From: Elusimicrobiota bacterium
GTDB lineage: Bacteria; Elusimicrobiota; Elusimicrobia; UBA1565; UBA9628
DNA length: 22,170 bases
Assembly: GCA_028869495.1 (NCBI GenBank)
Contig: JAGWRY010000268.1
Location: 1-22,170 of the forward strand
Reading direction: 5' to 3'
Part shown: one piece after another, positions 5,917-13,295 of the stretch
Position numbering within the stretch: the first letter of the stretch is position 1
How the letters are laid out: each line of letters begins with the position of its first letter
Translations under genes and position numbers: made by a program
Notes under the pieces: model-generated
The model's database searches: none
What the model was told of the DNA's origin: nothing
The model's input: the letters and a program-made list of their open reading frames with translations, nothing else

Positions 5917-6876
5917 ATGTCGTTCTGGCAGAATCGTCGGGTGATGGTGACGGGCGGGGCCGGCTTCCTGGGCTCCTACGTGGTGGACGCCCTGCGCAAG
6001 CGCGGCTGCCGCGAGATCTTCGTGCCGCGCAGCCGCGACTACGACCTGGTCCGCCTGGACGCGGTCGAGCGCGCCTACGAGGCGGCCAGGCCCGACGTCG
6101 TCGTCCACCTGGCCGCGGTCGTCGGCGGCATCGGCGCCAACATGGCCCATCCCGGCAAGTTCTTCTACGACAACCTGATGATGGGCACCCAGCTGATGGA
6201 GGTCGGCCGCCGCCGCGGCCTCGAGAAGTTCGTCGGCGTCGGGACCATCTGCGCCTATCCCAAGTTCGTGCCCCTGCCGTTCAAGGAGACGGACATCTGG
6301 AACGGCTACCCCGAGGAGACGAACGCTCCCTACGGCCTGGCCAAGAAGATGCTGCTGGTCCAGTCGACGTCGTACCGGCAGGAATACGGCTTCAACTCGA
6401 TCGTCCTGTTCCCGGTGAACCTGTACGGCCCGCGCGACAACTTCGACCCGAACAGCTCGCACGTGATCCCGGCGCTCCTTAAGAAATTCGTGGACGCCAA
6501 GGAGGCCGCCAGCCCCGTCGTGACGGTCTGGGGCACGGGCCTGCCGACGCGCGAGTTCCTGTACGTCGAGGACGCGGCCGAGGGGGTCCTGCTGGCGGCC
6601 GAGCAGTACAACAAGAGCGATCCGGTCAACCTCGGCAGCTCCTTCGAGATCAGCATCCGCGACCTCGTCGAGACCGTCCAGGCCCTCGTCGGCTACGAGG
6701 GACGGATCGTTTGGGACACGTCGAAGCCGGACGGCCAGCCGCGCCGCAAGCTGGACGTCGCCCGCGCCTCCGAGGAGTTCGGCTTCAGGTCCAAGGTCGG
6801 CTTCCCCGACGGCCTGAAGCGCACGCTGGATTGGTACCTGGCCGAGCGCGCCGCCAAGCGCGCCCCGTCCGCCTGA
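5917..6876 (+). CDS. fcl: GDP-L-fucose synthase-like epimerase/reductase
   Basis: This 319-residue short-chain dehydrogenase has an N-terminal Rossmann motif, GGAGFLG (G13-x2-G16-x2-G19), and the catalytic pair Tyr139 and Lys143 in PYGLAKK. The residues that set GDP-L-fucose synthase apart are also present: Cys112 in GTICAYPK, His182 in NSSHVIPALL, the segment GGIGANMAHPGKFFYDNL (70-87), and PDGQPRRKLDV near the C-terminus. The enzyme turns GDP-4-keto-6-deoxy-mannose into GDP-L-fucose using NADPH. The dehydratase Gmd that would make its substrate is not in this window. The ATG at 5917 is preferred over an in-frame GTG at 5896 because GGAGG (5905-5909) sits seven bases before it. A related GDP-6-deoxy-hexose product cannot be excluded. 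Confidence 0.85.
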   Translation: MSFWQNRRVMVTGGAGFLGSYVVDALRKRGCREIFVPRSRDYDLVRLDAVERAYEAARPDVVVHLAAVVGGIGANMAHPGKFFYDNLMMGTQLMEVGRRRGLEKFVGVGTICAYPKFVPLPFKETDIWNGYPEETNAPYGLAKKMLLVQSTSYRQEYGFNSIVLFPVNLYGPRDNFDPNSSHVIPALLKKFVDAKEAASPVVTVWGTGLPTREFLYVEDAAEGVLLAAEQYNKSDPVNLGSSFEISIRDLVETVQALVGYEGRIVWDTSKPDGQPRRKLDVARASEEFGFRSKVGFPDGLKRTLDWYLAERAAKRAPSA

Positions 6877-6882
6877 GGCGGG

Positions 6883-6911
6883 CGCCCGCCCTCCCGCCTG
6901 AGGGCCGGGCG
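6883..6911 (+). other. GC-rich hairpin between the fcl-like and Wzc-like genes
   Basis: Bases 6883-6893 pair with 6900-6911 (11 base pairs, one bulged C at 6905, six-base loop CCGCCT). It overlaps a palindrome GGCGGGCGCCCGCC (6877-6890) that could form instead. There is no T run, so it is not a standard terminator. It ends five bases before the extended -10 element of the next gene. Confidence 0.4.
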
Positions 6912-6916
6912 GTAAC

Positions 6917-6925
6917 TGCTATAAT
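6917..6925 (+). promoter_or_regulatory. Extended -10 promoter, predicted leaderless, for the main operon
   Basis: TG (6917-6918), one base, then perfect TATAAT (6920-6925), preceded by GTAAC. The predicted +1 is 6932, exactly the A of the Wzc-like gene's ATG. Neither a -35 consensus nor a ribosome-binding site is present; the six bases between the hexamer and the ATG are CTCCCC. Confidence 0.6.
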
Positions 6926-6931
6926 CTCCCC

Positions 6932-8656
6932 ATGACCGCCAACCCCGATTTCTCGTCGAGCGACGAGCTCGATCTTACCCACTACATCGACGTCATCCTG
7001 CGCCGCCGCTGGATCGTCGCGGCCGCCGCCGTCATCGTCCTGACCACCACCGCGCTGGTCACCTTCACGATGCGCCCCGTCTACCAGGCGAGCACCATGC
7101 TCGAGATCGAAAAGGAGCGCGGCGGCGGGGCCACGGTCCAGACCGGGACGATGATCGAGAACTCGGACGAGGACTACTACCAGACCCAGTACAAGCTGCT
7201 CCAGAGCGAGTCGCTCCTGCGCCAGGTCTACGGGGAACTCGACCTTTCCAAGACCGAGGATTTTAAGAGCGGGTTGCCGTCCCTGCGAGGAGCCGTGAAA
7301 ATCGCGCCGGTTCTGCGCAGCCGCCTCGTCTATGTTCTCGTGGACTCTCACGACCCTCGTCTGGCCGCGAATATCTCCAACCGGATCGCCCAGGACTTCA
7401 CCCAGCAGAACCTGACCAATCAGCTCTTCATCTCGAAGGAGGTCCTGGACACCCTCCAGTCGAAGGGCGACCGGTCGGCCTATGACGCGCTCCCCGCCGT
7501 CGTCAACAGCCCACTGATCCAGCAGTTGAAGGCGCAGTACGCGAAGCTGCAGGCCCAGTACGCCGACATGTCGGCCCGCTTCACGCCGAAGTACCCCGCG
7601 ATGATCGCGCTCCACGCCAACATGGCCGCGCTCGACGCCCAGATCAACTCCGAGACCGACAACATCGTCCAGTCGATGAAGACGGAGCTGTCGGGCCAGC
7701 TGCGCGGCAACAACGTCCGCATCATCGACCCGGCCGACGTCCCGCGGTGGCCGTACCGCCCGAAGAAGCTGCTGAATCTCATTCTCGGCCTCTTCGGCGG
7801 GCTCGCTCTTGGCATCGCTCTCGCCTTTCTGGTGGAGACCATCGACCAGAGCGTGCGCACCCAGGAGGATGTCGAGAACCGCCTCGGTTTGCCTTTCCTG
7901 GGCGTGATCCCCCAGGCCGTGATCAAGGACGACCACATCCTGGCGCCCATGCTCGCCAAGGAGCTCTCGCTGACGAGCGAGGCTTTCCGCAATCTGCGCA
8001 CGATGGTGGACTTCGCCGGCGTGGACGGCAAGGCCAAGGCCCTCCTCCTGACGTCGACCGTCCAGGGCGAGGGCAAGACCTACGCCGCTTCGAATCTCGC
8101 CGTCGCCTTGTCCCAGTTGGGTGAGAGCGTGCTCCTGATCGACGGAGATCTGCGCCGGCCGCAAGTGCACCGCACTTTCGGCGTGACCAAGGAGAAGGGC
8201 TTGGCGGATTTCCTGTCCCAGGGGCGGGACGCCTCGGAGCTCAAGGAGTTGCTCCAGGCTACGGAGGTTCCCGGTCTGAAGGTCTTGCCCTGCGGCCCGC
8301 GTCCGCCGAACCCCTCGGAGCTTCTAAATACCCCGCGCCTGCAGGCCCTCGTGGCCTGGGCGCGCGAGAACTTCGACCGCGTCGTCGTGGACTGCACGCC
8401 GATGTTCCCGATCAACGACACCCTTCTGTGGGGGCGCCACGTGCGTTCGGCCGTCTTCGTGACGCGCTACGGCAAGACGCGCATTCCGCTCATTCTGGAC
8501 GCAGCCAAGAAGCTTTCGACCGGGGGCGTGAAGGTCTTGGGAGTCGCCGTCAATTCCGCCACGCCCGGAGGCCTGTCCTACGCGTCGTACGGCTATTACT
8601 ACCAGCAGTACTACCACTCGTATCACGAGACCGTCTCGGCGACCCCCGCTCGTTGA
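6932..8656 (+). CDS. Wzc-like chain-length regulator and BY-type tyrosine kinase
   Basis: This 574-residue fusion has a Wzz domain and a cytoplasmic bacterial tyrosine kinase. Membrane segments lie near residues 27-46 and 281-300, the second after a Pro-rich DPADVPRWPYRP. Kinase landmarks are E350-x2-R353-x2-R356 (ring interface), Walker A TVQGEGKT (376-383), Walker A' LLIDGDLRRP (401-410) and Walker B VVVDCTP (484-490). The tail (550-564) carries eight tyrosines, the autophosphorylation cluster. Walker A has Gln where Pro is common. Walker B has Cys-Thr where Thr/Ser-Pro is common. The periplasmic part (about 230 residues) is shorter than in E. coli Wzc (about 720 residues in all). Cycles of tail phosphorylation control assembly of high-molecular-weight polymer, and the phosphatase at 251-691 is the likely opponent. 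This is the first gene of the 12-gene operon. Confidence 0.95.
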   Translation: MTANPDFSSSDELDLTHYIDVILRRRWIVAAAAVIVLTTTALVTFTMRPVYQASTMLEIEKERGGGATVQTGTMIENSDEDYYQTQYKLLQSESLLRQVYGELDLSKTEDFKSGLPSLRGAVKIAPVLRSRLVYVLVDSHDPRLAANISNRIAQDFTQQNLTNQLFISKEVLDTLQSKGDRSAYDALPAVVNSPLIQQLKAQYAKLQAQYADMSARFTPKYPAMIALHANMAALDAQINSETDNIVQSMKTELSGQLRGNNVRIIDPADVPRWPYRPKKLLNLILGLFGGLALGIALAFLVETIDQSVRTQEDVENRLGLPFLGVIPQAVIKDDHILAPMLAKELSLTSEAFRNLRTMVDFAGVDGKAKALLLTSTVQGEGKTYAASNLAVALSQLGESVLLIDGDLRRPQVHRTFGVTKEKGLADFLSQGRDASELKELLQATEVPGLKVLPCGPRPPNPSELLNTPRLQALVAWARENFDRVVVDCTPMFPINDTLLWGRHVRSAVFVTRYGKTRIPLILDAAKKLSTGGVKVLGVAVNSATPGGLSYASYGYYYQQYYHSYHETVSATPAR

Positions 8657-8666
8657 GGGCGGCGCG

Positions 8667-10058
8667 ATGATCGCGTCTTTCCTGCGGGAGCGGTTCGGCG
8701 TCAGGACGCGCCGGACGCGCGACATGCTGACGGGGGGGGTTTCCCTCTCGATCGCGCAGGCGGTGAGCATCGCCCTCGGCATCGTCACGACGGGCTTGCT
8801 CGCGCGCTATCTGAACGCGAAGGAGTTCGGGCTTTGGGCGCTCGTCATGTCGCTGACGGGCGTGGTCGGGGCGACCGATCTGGGTTTCGGCAACGCGCTG
8901 CGCAACAAGCTGTCGAGCTTGTATGCGCAGGGAGTGAGCGCCGACGAGGATGCCCGCCTCTACTTCCTGTCGATCTTCGCCATGTTCCTGGGGCTGGCCG
9001 CGCTTCTGACGATCGCGGGCGTCGTCGGCCGCGCCTTCCTGCCCTGGCCGCGCATTTTCAATTCGACCGATCCGAAGATCCTCTCGGCTGGAGCCCGTCT
9101 TTTCGAGATTGGCATCCCATTTTTCACCCTCACCCAGGCATTCGGGATCGGGCAGATGGGCTTTTTCAGCTACCAAGAGAGCCATTGGAACGCCGTCTTC
9201 GGGACGGCCTCGAAGGCCCTCCTGCTCGTTCTGACCCTGGCCTGCGTCGGTCTGGGCGCGGGCATCGTCCCGCTCAATGTCGCCTTCCTGTCCGGCTCGC
9301 TGGCCGCCTCGGCGGCCGCCTTTTTCGTCTTCGTGCGCCGTCGCGGCTGGACTCTGACCCCGCCGAGCCTGCACACGGCCGCCCGGAAGGCCCGCGACCT
9401 CTGGGCGAAGAGCGCCGAATTCATCCTGCTTCAGCTCGCGGCGACGGTCTACGTGCAGGCGGACCTGTTTCTCGTCAGCGGCACCGTCGGATTGGCCTCG
9501 GTCGGGGATTACGTCCTGGTCAAGAAGCTGTATCTGCTTTTCGGCGCCCTGCAGTTCTCGTTCCTGATGCCGATCTGGTCGGCCTATACGGAGGCTGTGG
9601 AGTCGCGCGATTACGCGTGGACTAGGACCACGATGGTCCGCGCGGCCGCCGCGTCGGCCGCCTTCTTCGGACTGGCGATCCTAGTGATGTCGTTCTTCGG
9701 CGCGGGAATCATCCGCTTGTGGACGGGCAAGGTCGTCTCCGGCCGCGCGCTCTACGTCCTCCTCGGCACCGCCTTCCTCCTGCAAGGCTGGTCGAACAGC
9801 TTCTCGGTGTTCCTGAACTCCGTCGGGCGTCTGCGGCGGCAGATCGGGCTGGCGGCGCTGGCCGCGCTCCTCCTCGTCTGGCTGGCGCCGCGCCTGGCGC
9901 GCGCCTACGGTGTGGACGGGGTCTGCCTCGCGTTGATCCTTTCCGCGCTTCCGGCGGCCGTCTCCAATCCGATCGAAAGCTTCGCTTTCCTGCGGGAGCG
10001 AGAACGCGAGGTTTCGGAGTCGCCGTCGCCCGCGAAGCTCATGGCGGCGATCGAATGA
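8667..10058 (+). CDS. Wzx-type polysaccharide flippase
   Basis: This 463-residue protein has about 12-14 hydrophobic segments. The N-terminal part has the MOP/Wzx-family pattern LLARYLNAKEFGLWALVMSL followed by ATDLGFGNALRNKLS, where an Asp lies in a membrane helix. Flippases of this family move undecaprenyl-diphosphate-linked repeat units from the cytoplasmic to the periplasmic face. The gene starts 10 bases after the kinase stop. GAGGG (8655-8659) lies seven bases before the ATG at 8667, one of the better ribosome-binding sites in the operon. Its stop overlaps the next start as ATGA (10055-10058). Sequence does not give substrate specificity, which normally follows the repeat unit built by the downstream transferases. 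Confidence 0.93.
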   Translation: MIASFLRERFGVRTRRTRDMLTGGVSLSIAQAVSIALGIVTTGLLARYLNAKEFGLWALVMSLTGVVGATDLGFGNALRNKLSSLYAQGVSADEDARLYFLSIFAMFLGLAALLTIAGVVGRAFLPWPRIFNSTDPKILSAGARLFEIGIPFFTLTQAFGIGQMGFFSYQESHWNAVFGTASKALLLVLTLACVGLGAGIVPLNVAFLSGSLAASAAAFFVFVRRRGWTLTPPSLHTAARKARDLWAKSAEFILLQLAATVYVQADLFLVSGTVGLASVGDYVLVKKLYLLFGALQFSFLMPIWSAYTEAVESRDYAWTRTTMVRAAAASAAFFGLAILVMSFFGAGIIRLWTGKVVSGRALYVLLGTAFLLQGWSNSFSVFLNSVGRLRRQIGLAALAALLLVWLAPRLARAYGVDGVCLALILSALPAAVSNPIESFAFLREREREVSESPSPAKLMAAIE

Positions 10059-11104
10059 GCGGACTCAAGTTCAGCATCCTGATCCCGACCTACAATCGGG
10101 CCCATTCGCTCGGGCAGACGATCAAGAGCGCCTTGGCGCAGGACTATCCGGATTTCGAGGTGATCGTCTCGGACAACGCCTCCGAAGACGCCACGCGCGG
10201 CGTCGTCGCGCCGTTCCTGTCCGACCCGCGGTTCGTGTATCGCCGCAACGAAACGAATATCGGGCTGTTCCCGAATTGGGCGCGGCTCCTCTACGAGCAC
10301 GCGTCGGGCGACTACGCCCTTTTCCTTCCGGACGACGACTGCCTGATCAATGATTCGCATTTGACCGACGCCGCGGCGTTGATTCGCCGGCACGACGTCA
10401 ATTTCGTTTTCGTGGACGCTGTTTTCGAAAATCAGCTCAGCGGCATCACGAAGCGGGTCAATTTCGATATTCCGGAACTGTTGAGCGTCGATTGGGCGCT
10501 CGAAAACATTGGACGGCGTTTTCAGCATAATCTCGCGTTCTCTCCGGGGCTCGCCTCGGTGTTCAGTGTGAGGCGCGCGAGGGAGTTGAAGGGCCTCTTC
10601 CCCCATGTCTGTGGAGCCGAGGGCGAGATGGCCTTGCGTCTGATGTTCGACGGCCCCAGCGCTTACCTGCGCAATCCCCAGCGGCTGGCGCGAGGGCACA
10701 AGGACTCGGCGGGCAACACGGATCGCCTCGAAAGCACGCTGGAGTCTCTCGCGATCCACTCGCGCATGGTCGAATTCGGGCGGGCTCGAGGCTATGACCG
10801 GGGCGCATTGATCCGCTACAAGCGCCGCAACGTCGCGCTCTGGCTCGGTGAGATCGTGCTGCCGATTTGGCTGGGCCGGCGCGACGCCGGCTATACGCGT
10901 CTGCTGGCCTTCCTCTGGCACAAGCGGCGTCCGTTGGGGATCGACGCGGTCGCTTTTGCGCGGATCGCGATCTCGCCGCAAATCATCGGCAAGTTCGTTT
11001 CTCGGAGCCACCCGCGCGTCTTTAAAGCCCTTCGTCAGATCTATTGGATGTTGCGCTATCGCAGCCTGTATCCGCGGGAATTCCAGACGACGGTTCCCGC
11101 ATGA
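10055..11104 (+). CDS. Family 2 glycosyltransferase (first of two)
   Basis: This 349-residue protein has a GT-A fold start, FSILIPTYNRAHSLGQTIKS, then VSDNASEDATR (nucleotide-binding Asp40) and LPDDDC (residues 92-96), the DXD-type metal site. These are classic GT2 inverting-transferase features. The C-terminal 130 residues are basic and helical, with an amphipathic stretch (ALWLGEIVLPIWLGR) that may touch the membrane where the lipid-linked acceptor lies. It begins in the ATGA overlap with the flippase and has no convincing ribosome-binding site, so translation is probably coupled. Bases 10381-10440 are 50% GC by count, far below the flanking core genes, which fits an imported, strain-variable transferase. 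Donor and acceptor sugars are unknown. Confidence 0.92.
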   Translation: MSGLKFSILIPTYNRAHSLGQTIKSALAQDYPDFEVIVSDNASEDATRGVVAPFLSDPRFVYRRNETNIGLFPNWARLLYEHASGDYALFLPDDDCLINDSHLTDAAALIRRHDVNFVFVDAVFENQLSGITKRVNFDIPELLSVDWALENIGRRFQHNLAFSPGLASVFSVRRARELKGLFPHVCGAEGEMALRLMFDGPSAYLRNPQRLARGHKDSAGNTDRLESTLESLAIHSRMVEFGRARGYDRGALIRYKRRNVALWLGEIVLPIWLGRRDAGYTRLLAFLWHKRRPLGIDAVAFARIAISPQIIGKFVSRSHPRVFKALRQIYWMLRYRSLYPREFQTTVPA

Positions 11105-12123
11105 AGAACCCCAGGCTGACGATCGCCGTGGTGACGTACAATCGCAGCCGCTTCCTGCGGGAGACACTGGCGTGCCTCGGCGCCCTCGTGGAATCCGAGG
11201 GCGGCGGCGAGACCGAGCTCCTCGTCTGCGACAACGCCTCGACGGATGGAACAAGGGAGCTCTTGGACGAATTCGTCGCGGAGCACGACTTCGCGCGCGT
11301 CCGGATCGGCGACCAAAATCGCGGCTTCGACGGCAATATCCTCGCCGCATGGGAGGGAGCGCGAGGGGATTTCGTGTGGTTCTTCGCCGACGACGACCTC
11401 CTGCGGCCTTCGGCGATCGCGGCCGTGCGGCGGGTCATCGCCGAACGCGCGCCCGCCTATATCTTTGTGAACTACGGGGTCTTCTCCAAAGACATGACGC
11501 ACCGGATCGATTCCTTGTCCCCGGCGTGCCGTCTCCCGACGGATACGGCCTTTGATCGAGGCGAGGACGCCCTGCGCAGGCTGAAGATGGCCTTCTTCTT
11601 CCTGAACGCGAACGTGGTGAACAAGCGTCTTCTGGGTGATGCCGCCGGATTCCGTCGCTACGATGGATCGGCTTTCATGCACGTAGTTTTTGCGCTGACG
11701 GCGATGCAGAAAGGATCCGCCTACTGTCTCGCCGGCGAGATGATTCGCCAGCGCGGCGATAATTCTTCGGGAGGAGGCGAGTCGTTCATTCGCGGGGTCC
11801 GGCGCATGCGCGACTGCGCCAGATCGCTCGGATATGCGAGGTCTTCGGTGAATTCCATTGCCGACTCTTTCCTGTGGGGGGCGTTCAAGCGTGGGGCGCA
11901 GATCGGTGCGGCAGAAGGAGGGGGCACTCGGCATCTCGCAGAGTTCCGCCGCTCGTTCGCTGATCGACCGTTATTTTGGCTCCTGATCGTCCCTATCTCG
12001 TTGTGTCCGCGCTGGATCCTCGCTCCGACGAGAGTAATCTTTAAGAAATTGCATAAGACGTCTGAAATCGTCGCTGCGCGGCACCCGCTGAAGGACGTTA
12101 ATATGCTTCCCTCCGAGAAATGA
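11101..12123 (+). CDS. Family 2 glycosyltransferase (second of two)
   Basis: This 340-residue GT2 enzyme has the N-terminal strand LTIAVVTYNRSRFLRET, the nucleotide-site VCDNASTDGT (residues 42-51) and FFADDDL (94-100) with the DXD-type Asp97-Asp99. It resembles its upstream neighbour in architecture but the sequences differ widely outside the motifs, so this is unlikely to be a recent duplication. It starts in an ATGA overlap (11101-11104) with no visible ribosome-binding site and ends in another (12120-12123). The C-terminal region is basic, with a hydrophobic stretch (PLFWLLIVPISLCPRWIL) that could anchor it to the inner membrane. AT content rises near its 3' end. It probably adds one sugar to the repeat unit; the specificity is not readable. 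Confidence 0.92.
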   Translation: MKNPRLTIAVVTYNRSRFLRETLACLGALVESEGGGETELLVCDNASTDGTRELLDEFVAEHDFARVRIGDQNRGFDGNILAAWEGARGDFVWFFADDDLLRPSAIAAVRRVIAERAPAYIFVNYGVFSKDMTHRIDSLSPACRLPTDTAFDRGEDALRRLKMAFFFLNANVVNKRLLGDAAGFRRYDGSAFMHVVFALTAMQKGSAYCLAGEMIRQRGDNSSGGGESFIRGVRRMRDCARSLGYARSSVNSIADSFLWGAFKRGAQIGAAEGGGTRHLAEFRRSFADRPLFWLLIVPISLCPRWILAPTRVIFKKLHKTSEIVAARHPLKDVNMLPSEK

Positions 12124-13295
12124 TAGTCCTCGCGTTCGATCATAACGCGAACATCGAGCAGTACCGCCGCCGCTATTACGAGTTGGCGGCGCTCCGCGAC
12201 GTGCGCCTGCGGTTGATCATCCCGAAGCACCTCGCCGGCTATTCAAAAGTGAGGCGCTTCGATCCGATTACGGGCCGCGAGCCGATCGATATCGTCGCGT
12301 TGGAAAATCTCCAGGACGGAAGCGTCCATCGCGGCTTCTATTGGAACGTCTTCCGGCTCGTCCGAGAGTTGATGCGGTTTCAGCCGGACATCGTGTTCGT
12401 GCACGGCGAGCTGGAATCGTGGTACTCGTTGCAGGTCGGGGTGCTGACGCGCCTGTTCCGACCACGGGCCAAGGTCGTGCTCCTGACATTCATGAATATC
12501 AACCTCTATGAGATCGGATTCCCATATAAACTCGGCTTCCTGTATCGAATCTTCTACCGATGGTGTGCGGATTCGGTCGACGGCGTGATCGCCTGCACCA
12601 AGGAGGGAATCCCAGCGCTGCGGACAAACGGCTTTGGCGGCGTGATCCGCCACATCGGAGTCGGCGTGGACACAGGGCACTTCGCGCGAAGGGATTCTTC
12701 TGCGCTCCGGCGGGCTCTGGGGCTTTCGCGGTTCGTGATCGGCTTCGCGGGGCGGCTGGAGGACGAGAAGGGGATCGACACGCTCATCGAGGCGGCGGCG
12801 CGGCTCGGGGCGGGCGTTCAGGTCCTGCTCGTCGGCGGCGGACGCGCGCGTGAGGCGCTTCTGCGTCTCGCGACGTCACGCGGCGTGGACGTCCGCGTCG
12901 TCGACGCCGTCGGCTATGACCGCATGCCCGAGTATTTCTCCTGCATGGACGCGTTGGTCCTCCCGTCGCGGACGACGAAGTACTGGAAGGAGCAGTTCGG
13001 CCGCGTCCTGATCGAGGCGATGGCCTGCGGAGTTCCCGTCGTCGGCTCCTCCTCGGGAGAGATCCCCGAGGTCGTGGGCGAGGCGGGACTCATCTTCGCG
13101 GAGGGCTCGGCGGACGGGCTCGCCAGCCAGTTGAGGCGCCTGCTGGAGGAGCCCGGTCTACGGGGGAGTCTGTCGGAGCGCGGCCGTGAGCGCGTGGCGT
13201 CTATGTACACGTGGCGGAAGGTCGCGTCCGACATGCACGAGATGTTCTGTGAGCTCGCGAGTCCCGAGTCAGTCGAGCGGGAGATGGCGGTTTGA
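12120..13295 (+). CDS. Family 4 glycosyltransferase
   Basis: This 391-residue protein has a GT-B fold. The C-terminal donor domain carries GFAGRLEDEKGIDTLIEA (residues 208-225; Arg212 and Lys217 bind the donor phosphates) and the retaining-transferase E-x7-E motif with Glu291 and Glu299 in EQFGRVLIEAMACGVPVV. The N-terminal acceptor domain lacks the usual Gly-rich loop near residue 15 and starts directly with IVLAFDHNANIEQYRRRYYE. The region around 12481-12540 is only about 42% GC by count, the lowest in the window, which suggests foreign origin of this part. It is joined to its neighbours by ATGA (12120-12123) and TTGA (13292-13295) overlaps. It probably adds a hexose or deoxyhexose to the repeat unit. 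Confidence 0.92.
   Translation: MIVLAFDHNANIEQYRRRYYELAALRDVRLRLIIPKHLAGYSKVRRFDPITGREPIDIVALENLQDGSVHRGFYWNVFRLVRELMRFQPDIVFVHGELESWYSLQVGVLTRLFRPRAKVVLLTFMNINLYEIGFPYKLGFLYRIFYRWCADSVDGVIACTKEGIPALRTNGFGGVIRHIGVGVDTGHFARRDSSALRRALGLSRFVIGFAGRLEDEKGIDTLIEAAARLGAGVQVLLVGGGRAREALLRLATSRGVDVRVVDAVGYDRMPEYFSCMDALVLPSRTTKYWKEQFGRVLIEAMACGVPVVGSSSGEIPEVVGEAGLIFAEGSADGLASQLRRLLEEPGLRGSLSERGRERVASMYTWRKVASDMHEMFCELASPESVEREMAV

Noticed and set aside
4809..8170. Long minus-strand frames at 4809-5870 and 6785-8170
   Set aside because: Composition is Arg/Gly/Gln-rich without domain motifs, and they lie opposite well-supported polymerase-like and kinase genes.
9905..11350. 481-codon minus-strand frame
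   Set aside because: It crosses the ends of three plus-strand genes with clear family motifs and shows no motif of its own.
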